A DNA stretch of 64,000 nucleotides, taken from Leishmania martiniquensis. Its lineage: Eukaryota > Euglenozoa > Kinetoplastea > Trypanosomatida > Trypanosomatidae. Shown piece after piece: positions 28,727 to 38,529 of this stretch (the first letter of the stretch is position 1; every line of letters begins with the position of its first letter). The translations under genes and the position numbers were made by a program. Below the pieces are notes generated by a model, which saw only the letters and a program-made list of their open reading frames with translations, made no database searches and was not told the DNA's origin. The stretch lies in the NCBI RefSeq assembly GCF_017916325.1, contig NC_090137.1, positions 62,001 through 126,000 on the forward strand. The letters run 5' to 3'.

Positions 28727-30313
28727 CGTCGTGCGCGCGGTCAGCGCGTGCCCTCTGCCTATCCCGCCACAGCGAGCTTCCGGCACCTGCCAGCCTGCCC
28801 GAGCACACAAAGGGTGCAGATGACCGAAGAGAGGGGGACGCACCCGAGAGAGGGGATGGCGTGGGGAGGAGGGTCCGCAGGCAAGCACACAAAGGACAAG
28901 AAGACGCGACACGCTGTGAGCTTCGGCCCGTCAGTGGGGAGGGCCGGCAAGCACCAGAGGAAAGAGGGAAAAGAGATGAGCAGTGAGTCACGGCGGCACA
29001 GCAGCACGTCCGCGAAGGAGAGAGCGCACGAGCAGGCGATGCTGCGCGGTGCGGCGGTACGCAGCTCTGCGTGTCGGCGGTCTCACATGAGGCGGGCGGC
29101 GGCTAGCTGAGGTCCATGACAGAGACGCCGGGTGTCCCGGCCAAGTCTCCGCTCCCCTGCGACGCCTGTCCGCCCTACGCCGCAATCCGGCTCAGCCGAT
29201 CTATGGCATAGACATAAGTGTGGGTGTGTGTGGTGTGGGGACGCGCACACAGCCGCTAAGCGCCGCCCGCTGCCGTCGATGCCCTCACGCCGTCGCACCC
29301 CTGCGCGCCTTGCGTGCCGGCAGCACACCATGCCAGCGGCGCCGGGCACCGCACGCACAGTCCTCGCGCCGGCGCCCGCACCACCCTGCTGCCTGGGGGG
29401 AGGGCCTCTGCCTGCGTCTCCCGCTTCCAGCGACGCCATCGAGGGGGACAGGGGCGCGTGCACCGGCACGGGCCGCGCGAGCAGCATGCGCGCAGACAGG
29501 TCCTCGCGCGCAGCATCATGTCCTCCCGATGGGGCGCCCAGCGAGCTCCCAGCGGCCCGCCCACATCGCGCACCACGTCGGACACAGCATCGGCCCGCGC
29601 GCCCTCACAGCGAAATCGGGCGGGCGCCCGGGGGGCCCTGGTCGCCGGCATCACAGCGCTCCCGCGGCAGTAGACGGCACGCCATCCGCGCACCGTCCTG
29701 CCACCGCCAGTCACCCGCCGCACAGCGCCAGCGCAGCCCACCCACCCCCCTGTGCCCGCGCACGGGGCCGGCCGGCCTCCCCGCGACACAGAGAGAGAAG
29801 CCCTGCCGCGCAGACGACGCCCAAAAGAGCACGGCACAGCAGAGGCGCTGAGCACAGTCGACAGAGAGCCGCGCCGTGCGAGCGGCTGAGTCCATCGAGT
29901 GCGCATTGCCCCCGTCCCCACACGCCCCCTCCCCACCCGCCATCCGCGTCTCTGATGCACGTTGGCACCTGTCCTCCCTGAGAAGGCTCTGTGCGACGCT
30001 GTCGGGGGGAGGGGGGAAAGAGGCTGCGGGGGAGGTGGGCGTGGCGAGTCGTCGCGGAGCAGCGGTCGCGGTGGCTGGCAGCAGTAACCCCACGAAGGCG
30101 CAGTCCCTCCCCTGCGGGATCCGCAGAGAGAGGGCTGCTATGCATGAGCAGACGTACAACGCGAGCACTGCCGCACAGCTGCGTGCCGACGGGTGCGGTT
30201 GTCCTTCCTTCACCCCTCCGCTGCGCAACCCTTTCGCATCCTCTCTCCCTCTCTCTGCGTCTGCGCACCTCAAGACGCGTCATGTCTACGGGCCGCCGCC
30301 CGTGTCCGCCTCC
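28727..30313. repeat. alpha spacer, copy 3
   Basis: This intergenic copy lies between G6 and G7. It lacks the 10-base tandem duplication of copies 1 and 2 (junction near 29470) and has a one-base shorter G-run near 28936. Otherwise it is nearly identical to the other copies. No gene is supported. Confidence 0.9.
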
Positions 30314-32836
30314 TCACCACTGCGGCAGAGAGCGATACCCGTCGTGGATGCTGGTCGCCTCATGCGTCCAGTACTCGTAGCGGTTCTCGTACACAGCGAC
30401 GCCGTCGCCTTCGGCCAGCTTGAAGGGCGGGCGCCGGGAGATGTTCCGCACCCATTGCACATCCGGCAGGCCGCTCCAATTCAGCGCCATCAGAAGCGGA
30501 TCCTGCCGGCTCTCCGCCACCCACTGCATCGCCATCTTGACTGCCGCCGCCTCGTGCTCCTCCTCCGTCGCGTACATGCTCCCGGCGGCGGCAATGCGGT
30601 ACTCCTCATGGAAGTAATGGTGCAGGTAGTACGCGTCAGACGGACGGCACCGGTGCGCCACCACCGTCGACCACGTCACGTTGTGCGTCCGCCCGACGTG
30701 CATGTCATGAAAGCGCGCGTACCACTCCTTCACATACCACAGTCGCCCATTCGGGCAGAGCTCCTTCACCCGTGCTAACGAGCGGTAGATCTGCAGCCCT
30801 GTGAGGATGTCCTCGTGGTGAAACATGATGCGCCGGTATGCCGACGTCCGCTTCGGCGAGAAGTCGTCCGCGGCGAGGCGCACAATGTCAAGCCGGCGTT
30901 TACTCGCCTTCGGCTCCAGCAGTGCTTGCGCCACACGGCGGTGCATCATGAACGTCATTCCAGCGCCAAACTGCGTGTGCAGGTGATGGCGCAGGCTGCC
31001 CCAATACACGCACTCCGCCTCGTTCACAACAGACGCAGCTCTCCCCACCTTCGCCTCGCCGGCACCGGCATCTGTGCCGCCAGTCGCCCCTGCCCCCGCC
31101 AACCGCAGCTCCATCGCACTCTCTTGCGCGCTGCTCACCGACCACCGCGGCGGGGGCGGTGGTTGACGCGCCTGCATGCCGCCCATCACGTACCGCACAT
31201 CGCTCAGGAACTGCGGCACCTTCACGTACGTGTCGTCGTCGCCCTTGATGATGAACGGCACCGTCGGGAACGCGTGGTACGCGTACTCCAGCCACAGGAT
31301 CAGCTTCTGGCTCATCCCCACCTCCACGGGAAGGCCCCACTTGCCGTCTTCGCCTATTCTTTTTGCCGTTGTTGGCCGCCGGTCTGTCATCATGTCGATC
31401 CACAAGACGTTGCGGTGCGCCAGCGCCTCCTGCCACAGCGCAGACGACGCGCAGCAGATGTACTCCGCCGGTGTGATAAACGCTGGGGTCACGGGCAGTG
31501 ACAGTACGCGGCTCAGATAGGCCAACAAGGAGGTCGTTGCCCCCTCTTCGGCATGACATGCCCGGACAACTCGATCACAGGGCGAATTTACAACATCTGT
31601 ATGCTGCCAAGCGCGGCGGAGGGCCACCCGGCGGCGCTCGATGTCGAGGACGAGGCCCTCAGTCCCTACGCTGTCTGCTGCCAGGGCACATGAAGCCGCG
31701 CCGTACTCTCGCACGCTCGGCAGCAGGGTGGCCGTGTTATGGCAAAGGGAGGCGAAGATGCTCGGCGGTGCACTTCCTTTCATCGCCGACGGTGCCGTTC
31801 CCGGCGCATCCGGCGTCACATCAGCAGGCACCGCAGGCTCTACAGCCGCAAAGAGGTATAGCTGCAGCAGCGCCGCATCGAAGTGGTTCTCCGTGCGTGC
31901 CACCTCCTGGTAGCCGAGCCACGTCCCACGCTGCGCCTCACGCAGGGCAGCGCGCGCCGGCTGGTCCGTCGACGGGATCCCCATCACCGCCAGATATGGT
32001 GTTCGCGGCGGCGCGGTCGCCCCAGCACCGTCGCCCGCCGTCGGAAACCCCTCGCCGTACACACGCCGCAGCCACTCCCACCGCCGCAGCTCCGCGCGCA
32101 CATTCACGTCGTCCGTCACGCTCGCCATCGCAAGCAGCATCGGCCCCACGCGGCCCAGCGGCGCAGACGACGTCGCGAACACACCGTGCCGCGGCTGCAG
32201 CTCCACGCCCTCCACAGCGGGCCCGTACCAGCCCGCGTCCAGGCACCACGCGCAGTCCCGCTCCACCACGCGCAGCGTCCACGACGGCAGCAGGGCGGCG
32301 CTGATGCGCACCGAGTCGCACAGCGCTCGCTGGGCGCCGCACAGCGCAGGCTGCGTCGCGTTCAGCCGCTGCGCCGCATCCTCGTGCTGCACCAGCACAG
32401 ACCACGACGCACGCGCCATCGGCTGCACGTACCTCGGCGACGCATCGGGTCTCCCGGGCGCCACAGGCGGCACGTGGCTCACCGTGTGCAGCGTGTAGAG
32501 CGTCAGCGCAAGCAGTGCGAGCGTCACAACGCGGGGCACCGTGCCGCGCCGGCAGGCCGGGAACGCTTGGCACAGCACACACCGCCTCAGCGTCGGCGCT
32601 AAAGACCTCCTCACGGGCGGGCGCGCCGTCGTGCCGTGCTCCAGGAACGCTTCGTGGGCGCCGACAGACGGCGGCGATAACGTACTGGCGGCTTCGGCCA
32701 GGCAGGCAGAGTGGCAGGCATCCTTCGCCGCTGCCTCGGCTGCCACCGAGCTCGAGGCCATGTCATCGTCTACAGCAGTTACATGGCCCGCCGCAGGGCG
32801 CCACTTCACTGCGTGCGCACAGCTGCCCTGCCGCAT
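30314..32836 (-). CDS. G7: GT31 side-chain glycosyltransferase, near-duplicate of G2
   Basis: This 840-residue protein matches G2 over its full length (MRQGSC anchor, QW end). The one difference noticed is Gly instead of Arg at residue 128, just after the membrane segment; this Gly is shared with G4 and G6. All GT31 motifs are present: REAQRGTW, DMMTD, GDDDTYVKV and HHEDILTG. The C-run at codons 431-433 has five C, so the frame is open, unlike in G8 and G9. The start is the ATG at 32834-32836. It heads a group of three units (G7, G8, G9) spaced by ~4.11 kb without any beta spacer. Confidence 0.88.
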   Translation of the reverse strand: MRQGSCAHAVKWRPAAGHVTAVDDDMASSSVAAEAAAKDACHSACLAEAASTLSPPSVGAHEAFLEHGTTARPPVRRSLAPTLRRCVLCQAFPACRRGTVPRVVTLALLALTLYTLHTVSHVPPVAPGRPDASPRYVQPMARASWSVLVQHEDAAQRLNATQPALCGAQRALCDSVRISAALLPSWTLRVVERDCAWCLDAGWYGPAVEGVELQPRHGVFATSSAPLGRVGPMLLAMASVTDDVNVRAELRRWEWLRRVYGEGFPTAGDGAGATAPPRTPYLAVMGIPSTDQPARAALREAQRGTWLGYQEVARTENHFDAALLQLYLFAAVEPAVPADVTPDAPGTAPSAMKGSAPPSIFASLCHNTATLLPSVREYGAASCALAADSVGTEGLVLDIERRRVALRRAWQHTDVVNSPCDRVVRACHAEEGATTSLLAYLSRVLSLPVTPAFITPAEYICCASSALWQEALAHRNVLWIDMMTDRRPTTAKRIGEDGKWGLPVEVGMSQKLILWLEYAYHAFPTVPFIIKGDDDTYVKVPQFLSDVRYVMGGMQARQPPPPPRWSVSSAQESAMELRLAGAGATGGTDAGAGEAKVGRAASVVNEAECVYWGSLRHHLHTQFGAGMTFMMHRRVAQALLEPKASKRRLDIVRLAADDFSPKRTSAYRRIMFHHEDILTGLQIYRSLARVKELCPNGRLWYVKEWYARFHDMHVGRTHNVTWSTVVAHRCRPSDAYYLHHYFHEEYRIAAAGSMYATEEEHEAAAVKMAMQWVAESRQDPLLMALNWSGLPDVQWVRNISRRPPFKLAEGDGVAVYENRYEYWTHEATSIHDGYRSLPQW

Positions 32837-34419
32837 CGTCGTGCGCGCGGTCAGCGCGTGCCCCTCTGCCTATCCCGCCACAGCGAGCTTCCGGCACCTG
32901 CCAGCCTGCCCGAGCACACAAAGGGTGCAGATGACCGAAGAGAGGGGGACGCACCCGAGAGAGGGGATGGCGTGGGGAGGAGGGTCCGCAGGCAAGCACA
33001 CAAAGGACAAGAAGACGCGACACGCTGTGAGCTTCGGCCCGTCAGTGGGGGAGGGCCGGCAAGCACCAGAGGAAAGAGGGAAAAGAGATGAGCAGTGAGT
33101 CACGGCGGCACAGCAGCACGTCCGCGAAGGAGAGAGCGCACGAGCAGGCGATGCTGCGCGGTGCGGCGGTACGCAGCTCTGCGTGTCGGCGGTCTCACAT
33201 GAGGCGGGCGGCGGCTAGCTGAGGTCCATGACAGAGACGCCGGGTGTCCCGGCCAAGTCTCCGCTCCCCTGCGACGCCTGTCCGCCCTACGCCGCAATCC
33301 GGCTCAGCCGATCTATGGCATAGACATAAGTGTGGGTGTGTGTGGTGTGGGGACGCGCACACAGCCGCTAAGCGCCGCCCGCTGCCGTCGATGCCCTCAC
33401 GCCGTCGCACCCCTGCGCGCCTTGCGTGCCGGCAGCACACCATGCCAGCGGCGCCGGGCACCGCACGCACAGTCCTCGCGCCGGCGCCCGCACCACCCTG
33501 CTGCCTGGGGGGAGGGCCTCTGCCTGCGTCTCCCGCTTCCAGCGACGCCATCGAGGGGGACAGGGGCGCGTGCACCGGCACGGGCCGCGCGAGCAGCATG
33601 CGCGCAGACAGGTCCTCGCGCGCAGCATCATGTCCTCCCGATGGGGCGCCCAGCGAGCTCCCAGCGGCCCGCCCACATCGCGCACCACGTCGGACACAGC
33701 ATCGGCCCGCGCGCCCTCACAGCGAAATCGGGCGGGCGCCCGGGGGGCCCTGGTCGCCGGCATCACAGCGCTCCCGCGGCAGTAGACGGCACGCCATCCG
33801 CGCACCGTCCTGCCACCGCCAGTCACCCGCCGCACAGCGCCAGCGCAGCCCACCCACCCCCCTGTGCCCGCGCACGGGCCGGCCGGCCTCCCCGCGACAC
33901 AGAGAGAGAAGCCCTGCCGCGCAGACGACGCCCAAAAGAGCACGGCACAGCAGAGGCGCTGAGCACAGTCGACAGAGAGCCGCGCCGTGCGAGCGGCTGA
34001 GTCCATCGAGTGCGCATTGCCCCCGTCCCCACACGCCCCTCCCCACCCGCCATCCGCGTCTCTGATGCACGTTGGCACCTGTCCTCCCTGAGAAGGCTCT
34101 GTGCGACGCTGTCGGGGGAGGGGGAAAGAGGCTGCGGGGAGGTGGGCGTGGCGAGTCGTCGCGGAGCAGCGGTCGCGGTGGCTGGCAGCAGTAACCCCAC
34201 GAAGGCGCAGTCCCTCCCTGCGGGATCCGCAGAGAGAGGGCTGCTATGCATGAGCAGACGTACAACGCGAGCACTGCCGCACAGCTGCGTGCCGACGGGT
34301 GCGGTTGTCCTTCCTTCACCCCTCCGCTGCGCAACCCTTTCGCATCCTCTCTCCCTCTCTCTGCGTCTGCGCACCTCAAGACGCGTCATGTCTACGGGCC
34401 GCCGCCCGTGTCCGCCTCC
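32837..34419. repeat. alpha spacer, copy 4
   Basis: This copy lies between G7 and G8. It lacks the 10-base duplication. Between about 33870 and 34220 at least five G- or C-runs are each one base or more shorter than in all other copies, which points to a base-calling or consensus problem in this stretch. No gene is supported. Confidence 0.88.
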
Positions 34420-36941
34420 TCACCACTGCGGCAGAGAGCGATACCCGTCGTGGATGCTGGTCGCCTCATGCGTCCAGTACTCGTAGCGGTTCTCGTACAC
34501 AGCGACGCCGTCGCCTTCGGCCAGCTTGAAGGGCGGGCGCCGGGAGATGTTCCGCACCCATTGCACATCCGGCAGGCCGCTCCAATTCAGCGCCATCAGA
34601 AGCGGATCCTGCCGGCTCTCCGCCACCCACTGCATCGCCATCTTGACTGCCGCCGCCTCGTGCTCCTCCTCCGTCGCGTACATGCTCCCGGCGGCGGCAA
34701 TGCGGTACTCCTCATGGAAGTAATGGTGCAGGTAGTACGCGTCAGACGGACGGCACCGGTGCGCCACCACCGTCGACCACGTCACGTTGTGCGTCCGCCC
34801 GACGTGCATGTCATGAAAGCGCGCGTACCACTCCTTCACATACCACAGTCGCCCATTCGGGCAGAGCTCCTTCACCCGTGCTAACGAGCGGTAGATCTGC
34901 AGCCCTGTGAGGATGTCCTCGTGGTGAAACATGATGCGCCGGTATGCCGACGTCCGCTTCGGCGAGAAGTCGTCCGCGGCGAGGCGCACAATGTCAAGCC
35001 GGCGTTTACTCGCCTTCGGCTCCAGCAGTGCTTGCGCCACACGGCGGTGCATCATGAACGTCATTCCAGCGCCAAACTGCGTGTGCAGGTGATGGCGCAG
35101 GCTGCCCCAATACACGCACTCCGCCTCGTTCACAACAGACGCAGCTCTCCCCACCTTCGCCTCGCCGGCACCGGCATCTGTGCCGCCAGTCGCCCCTGCC
35201 CCCGCCAACCGCAGCTCCATCGCACTCTCTTGCGCGCTGCTCACCGACCACCGCGGCGGGGGCGGTGGTTGACGCGCCTGCATGCCGCCCATCACGTACC
35301 GCACATCGCTCAGGAACTGCGGCACCTTCACGTACGTGTCGTCGTCGCCCTTGATGATGAACGGCACCGTCGGGAACGCGTGGTACGCGTACTCCAGCCA
35401 CAGGATCAGCTTCTGGCTCATCCCCACCTCCACGGGAAGGCCCCACTTGCCGTCTTCGCCTATTCTTTTTGCCGTTGTTGGCCGCCGGTCTGTCATCATG
35501 TCGATCCACAAGACGTTGCGGTGCGCCAGCGCCTCCTGCCACAGCGCAGACGACGCGCAGCAGATGTACTCCGCCGGTGTGATAAACGCTGGGGTCACGG
35601 GCAGTGACAGTACGCGGCTCAGATAGGCCAACAAGGAGGTCGTTGCCCCTCTTCGGCATGACATGCCCGGACAACTCGATCACAGGGCGAATTTACAACA
35701 TCTGTATGCTGCCAAGCGCGGCGGAGGGCCACCCGGCGGCGCTCGATGTCGAGGACGAGGCCCTCAGTCCCTACGCTGTCTGCTGCCAGGGCACATGAAG
35801 CCGCGCCGTACTCTCGCACGCTCGGCAGCAGGGTGGCCGTGTTATGGCAAAGGGAGGCGAAGATGCTCGGCGGTGCACTTCCTTTCATCGCCGACGGTGC
35901 CGTTCCCGGCGCATCCGGCGTCACATCAGCAGGCACCGCAGGCTCTACAGCCGCAAAGAGGTATAGCTGCAGCAGCGCCGCATCGAAGTGGTTCTCCGTG
36001 CGTGCCACCTCCTGGTAGCCGAGCCACGTCCCACGCTGCGCCTCACGCAGGGCAGCGCGCGCCGGCTGGTCCGTCGACGGGATCCCCATCACCGCCAGAT
36101 ATGGTGTTCGCGGCGGCGCGGTCGCCCCAGCACCGTCGCCCGCCGTCGGAAACCCCTCGCCGTACACACGCCGCAGCCACTCCCACCGCCGCAGCTCCGC
36201 GCGCACATTCACGTCGTCCGTCACGCTCGCCATCGCAAGCAGCATCGGCCCCACGCGGCCCAGCGGCGCAGACGACGTCGCGAACACACCGTGCCGCGGC
36301 TGCAGCTCCACGCCCTCCACAGCGGGCCCGTACCAGCCCGCGTCCAGGCACCACGCGCAGTCCCGCTCCACCACGCGCAGCGTCCACGACGGCAGCAGGG
36401 CGGCGCTGATGCGCACCGAGTCGCACAGCGCTCGCTGGGCGCCGCACAGCGCAGGCTGCGTCGCGTTCAGCCGCTGCGCCGCATCCTCGTGCTGCACCAG
36501 CACAGACCACGACGCACGCGCCATCGGCTGCACGTACCTCGGCGACGCATCGGGTCTCCTGGGCGCCACAGGCGGCACGTGGCTCACCGTGTGCAGCGTG
36601 TAGAGCGTCAGCGCAAGCAGTGCGAGCGTCACAACGCGGGGCACCGTGCCGCGCCGGCAGGCCGGGAACGCTTGGCACAGCACACACCGCCTCAGCGTCG
36701 GCGCTAAAGACCTCCTCACGGGCGGGCGCGCCGTCGTGCCGTGCTCCAGGAACGCTTCGTGGGCGCCGACAGACGGCGGCGATAACGTACTGGCGGCTTC
36801 GGCCAGGCAGGCAGAGTGGCAGGCATCCTTCGCCGCTGCCTCGGCTGCCACCGAGCTCGAGGCCATGTCATCGTCTACAGCAGTTACATGGCCCGCCGCA
36901 GGGCGCCACTTCACTGCGTGCGCACAGCTGCCCTGCCGCAT
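34420..36941 (-). pseudogene. G8: GT31 side-chain glycosyltransferase with one-base frameshift
   Basis: This gene corresponds to G2 (MRQGSC anchor, Arg at residue 128, end QW), but the frame is broken. A C-run that has five C in G2, G3, G5 and G7 has four at 35646-35649. Translation from the ATG at 36939-36941 changes frame after HAEEG and stops after a few residues, at about residue 440 and before the DDD motif. The rest (34420-35664) remains open in another frame with DDD and HEDILTG intact and ending in SLPQW. If real, the product would keep the anchor and first motif but lack catalysis. Because the change is a single base in a homopolymer and the neighbouring spacer shows several similar shortenings, a sequencing error is a strong alternative. 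Confidence 0.8.
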
Positions 36942-38529
36942 CGTCGTGCGCGCGGTCAGCGCGTGCCCCTCTGCCTATCCCGCCACAGCGAGCTTCCGGC
37001 ACCTGCCAGCCTGCCCGAGCACACAAAGGGTGCAGATGACCGAAGAGAGGGGGACGCACCCGAGAGAGGGGATGGCGTGGGGAGGAGGGTCCGCAGGCAA
37101 GCACACAAAGGACAAGAAGACGCGACACGCTGTGAGCTTCGGCCCGTCAGTGGGGGAGGGCCGGCAAGCACCAGAGGAAAGAGGGAAAAGAGATGAGCAG
37201 TGAGTCACGGCGGCACAGCAGCACGTCCGCGAAGGAGAGAGCGCACGAGCAGGCGATGCTGCGCGGTGCGGCGGTACGCAGCTCTGCGTGTCGGCGGTCT
37301 CACATGAGGCGGGCGGCGGCTAGCTGAGGTCCATGACAGAGACGCCGGGTGTCCCGGCCAAGTCTCCGCTCCCCTGCGACGCCTGTCCGCCCTACGCCGC
37401 AATCCGGCTCAGCCGATCTATGGCATAGACATAAGTGTGGGTGTGTGTGGTGTGGGGACGCGCACACAGCCGCTAAGCGCCGCCCGCTGCCGTCGATGCC
37501 CTCACGCCGTCGCACCCCTGCGCGCCTTGCGTGCCGGCAGCACACCATGCCAGCGGCGCCGGGCACCGCACGCACAGTCCTCGCGCCGGCGCCCGCACCA
37601 CCCTGCTGCCTGGGGGGAGGGCCTCTGCCTGCGTCTCCCGCTTCCAGCGACGCCATCGAGGGGGACAGGGGCGCGTGCACCGGCACGGGCCGCGCGAGCA
37701 GCATGCGCGCAGACAGGTCCTCGCGCGCAGCATCATGTCCTCCCGATGGGGCGCCCAGCGAGCTCCCAGCGGCCCGCCCACATCGCGCACCACGTCGGAC
37801 ACAGCATCGGCCCGCGCGCCCTCACAGCGAAATCGGGCGGGCGCCCGGGGGGCCCTGGTCGCCGGCATCACAGCGCTCCCGCGGCAGTAGACGGCACGCC
37901 ATCCGCGCACCGTCCTGCCACCGCCAGTCACCCGCCGCACAGCGCCAGCGCAGCCCACCCACCCCCCTGTGCCCGCGCACGGGGCCGGCCGGCCTCCCCG
38001 CGACACAGAGAGAGAAGCCCTGCCGCGCAGACGACGCCCAAAAGAGCACGGCACAGCAGAGGCGCTGAGCACAGTCGACAGAGAGCCGCGCCGTGCGAGC
38101 GGCTGAGTCCATCGAGTGCGCATTGCCCCCGTCCCCACACGCCCCCTCCCCACCCGCCATCCGCGTCTCTGATGCACGTTGGCACCTGTCCTCCTGAGAA
38201 GGCTCTGTGCGACGCTGTCGGGGGGAAGGGGGAAAGAGGCTGCGGGGGAGGTGGGCGTGGCGAGTCGTCGCGGAGCAGCGGTCGCGGTGGCTGGCAGCAG
38301 TAACCCCACGAAGGCGCAGTCCCTCCCCTGCGGGATCCGCAGAGAGAGGGCTGCTATGCATGAGCAGACGTACAACGCGAGCACTGCCGCACAGCTGCGT
38401 GCCGACGGGTGCGGTTGTCCTTCCTTCACCCCTCCGCTGCGCAACCCTTTCGCATCCTCTCTCCCTCTCTCTGCGTCTGCGCACCTCAAGACGCGTCATG
38501 TCTACGGGCCGCCGCCCGTGTCCGCCTCC
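36942..38529. repeat. alpha spacer, copy 5
   Basis: This last copy lies between G8 and G9, without the 10-base duplication. It carries private small changes, among them loss of one C in the CCTCC run at about 38190 and a G-to-A change in the following G-run. No gene is supported. Confidence 0.9.
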
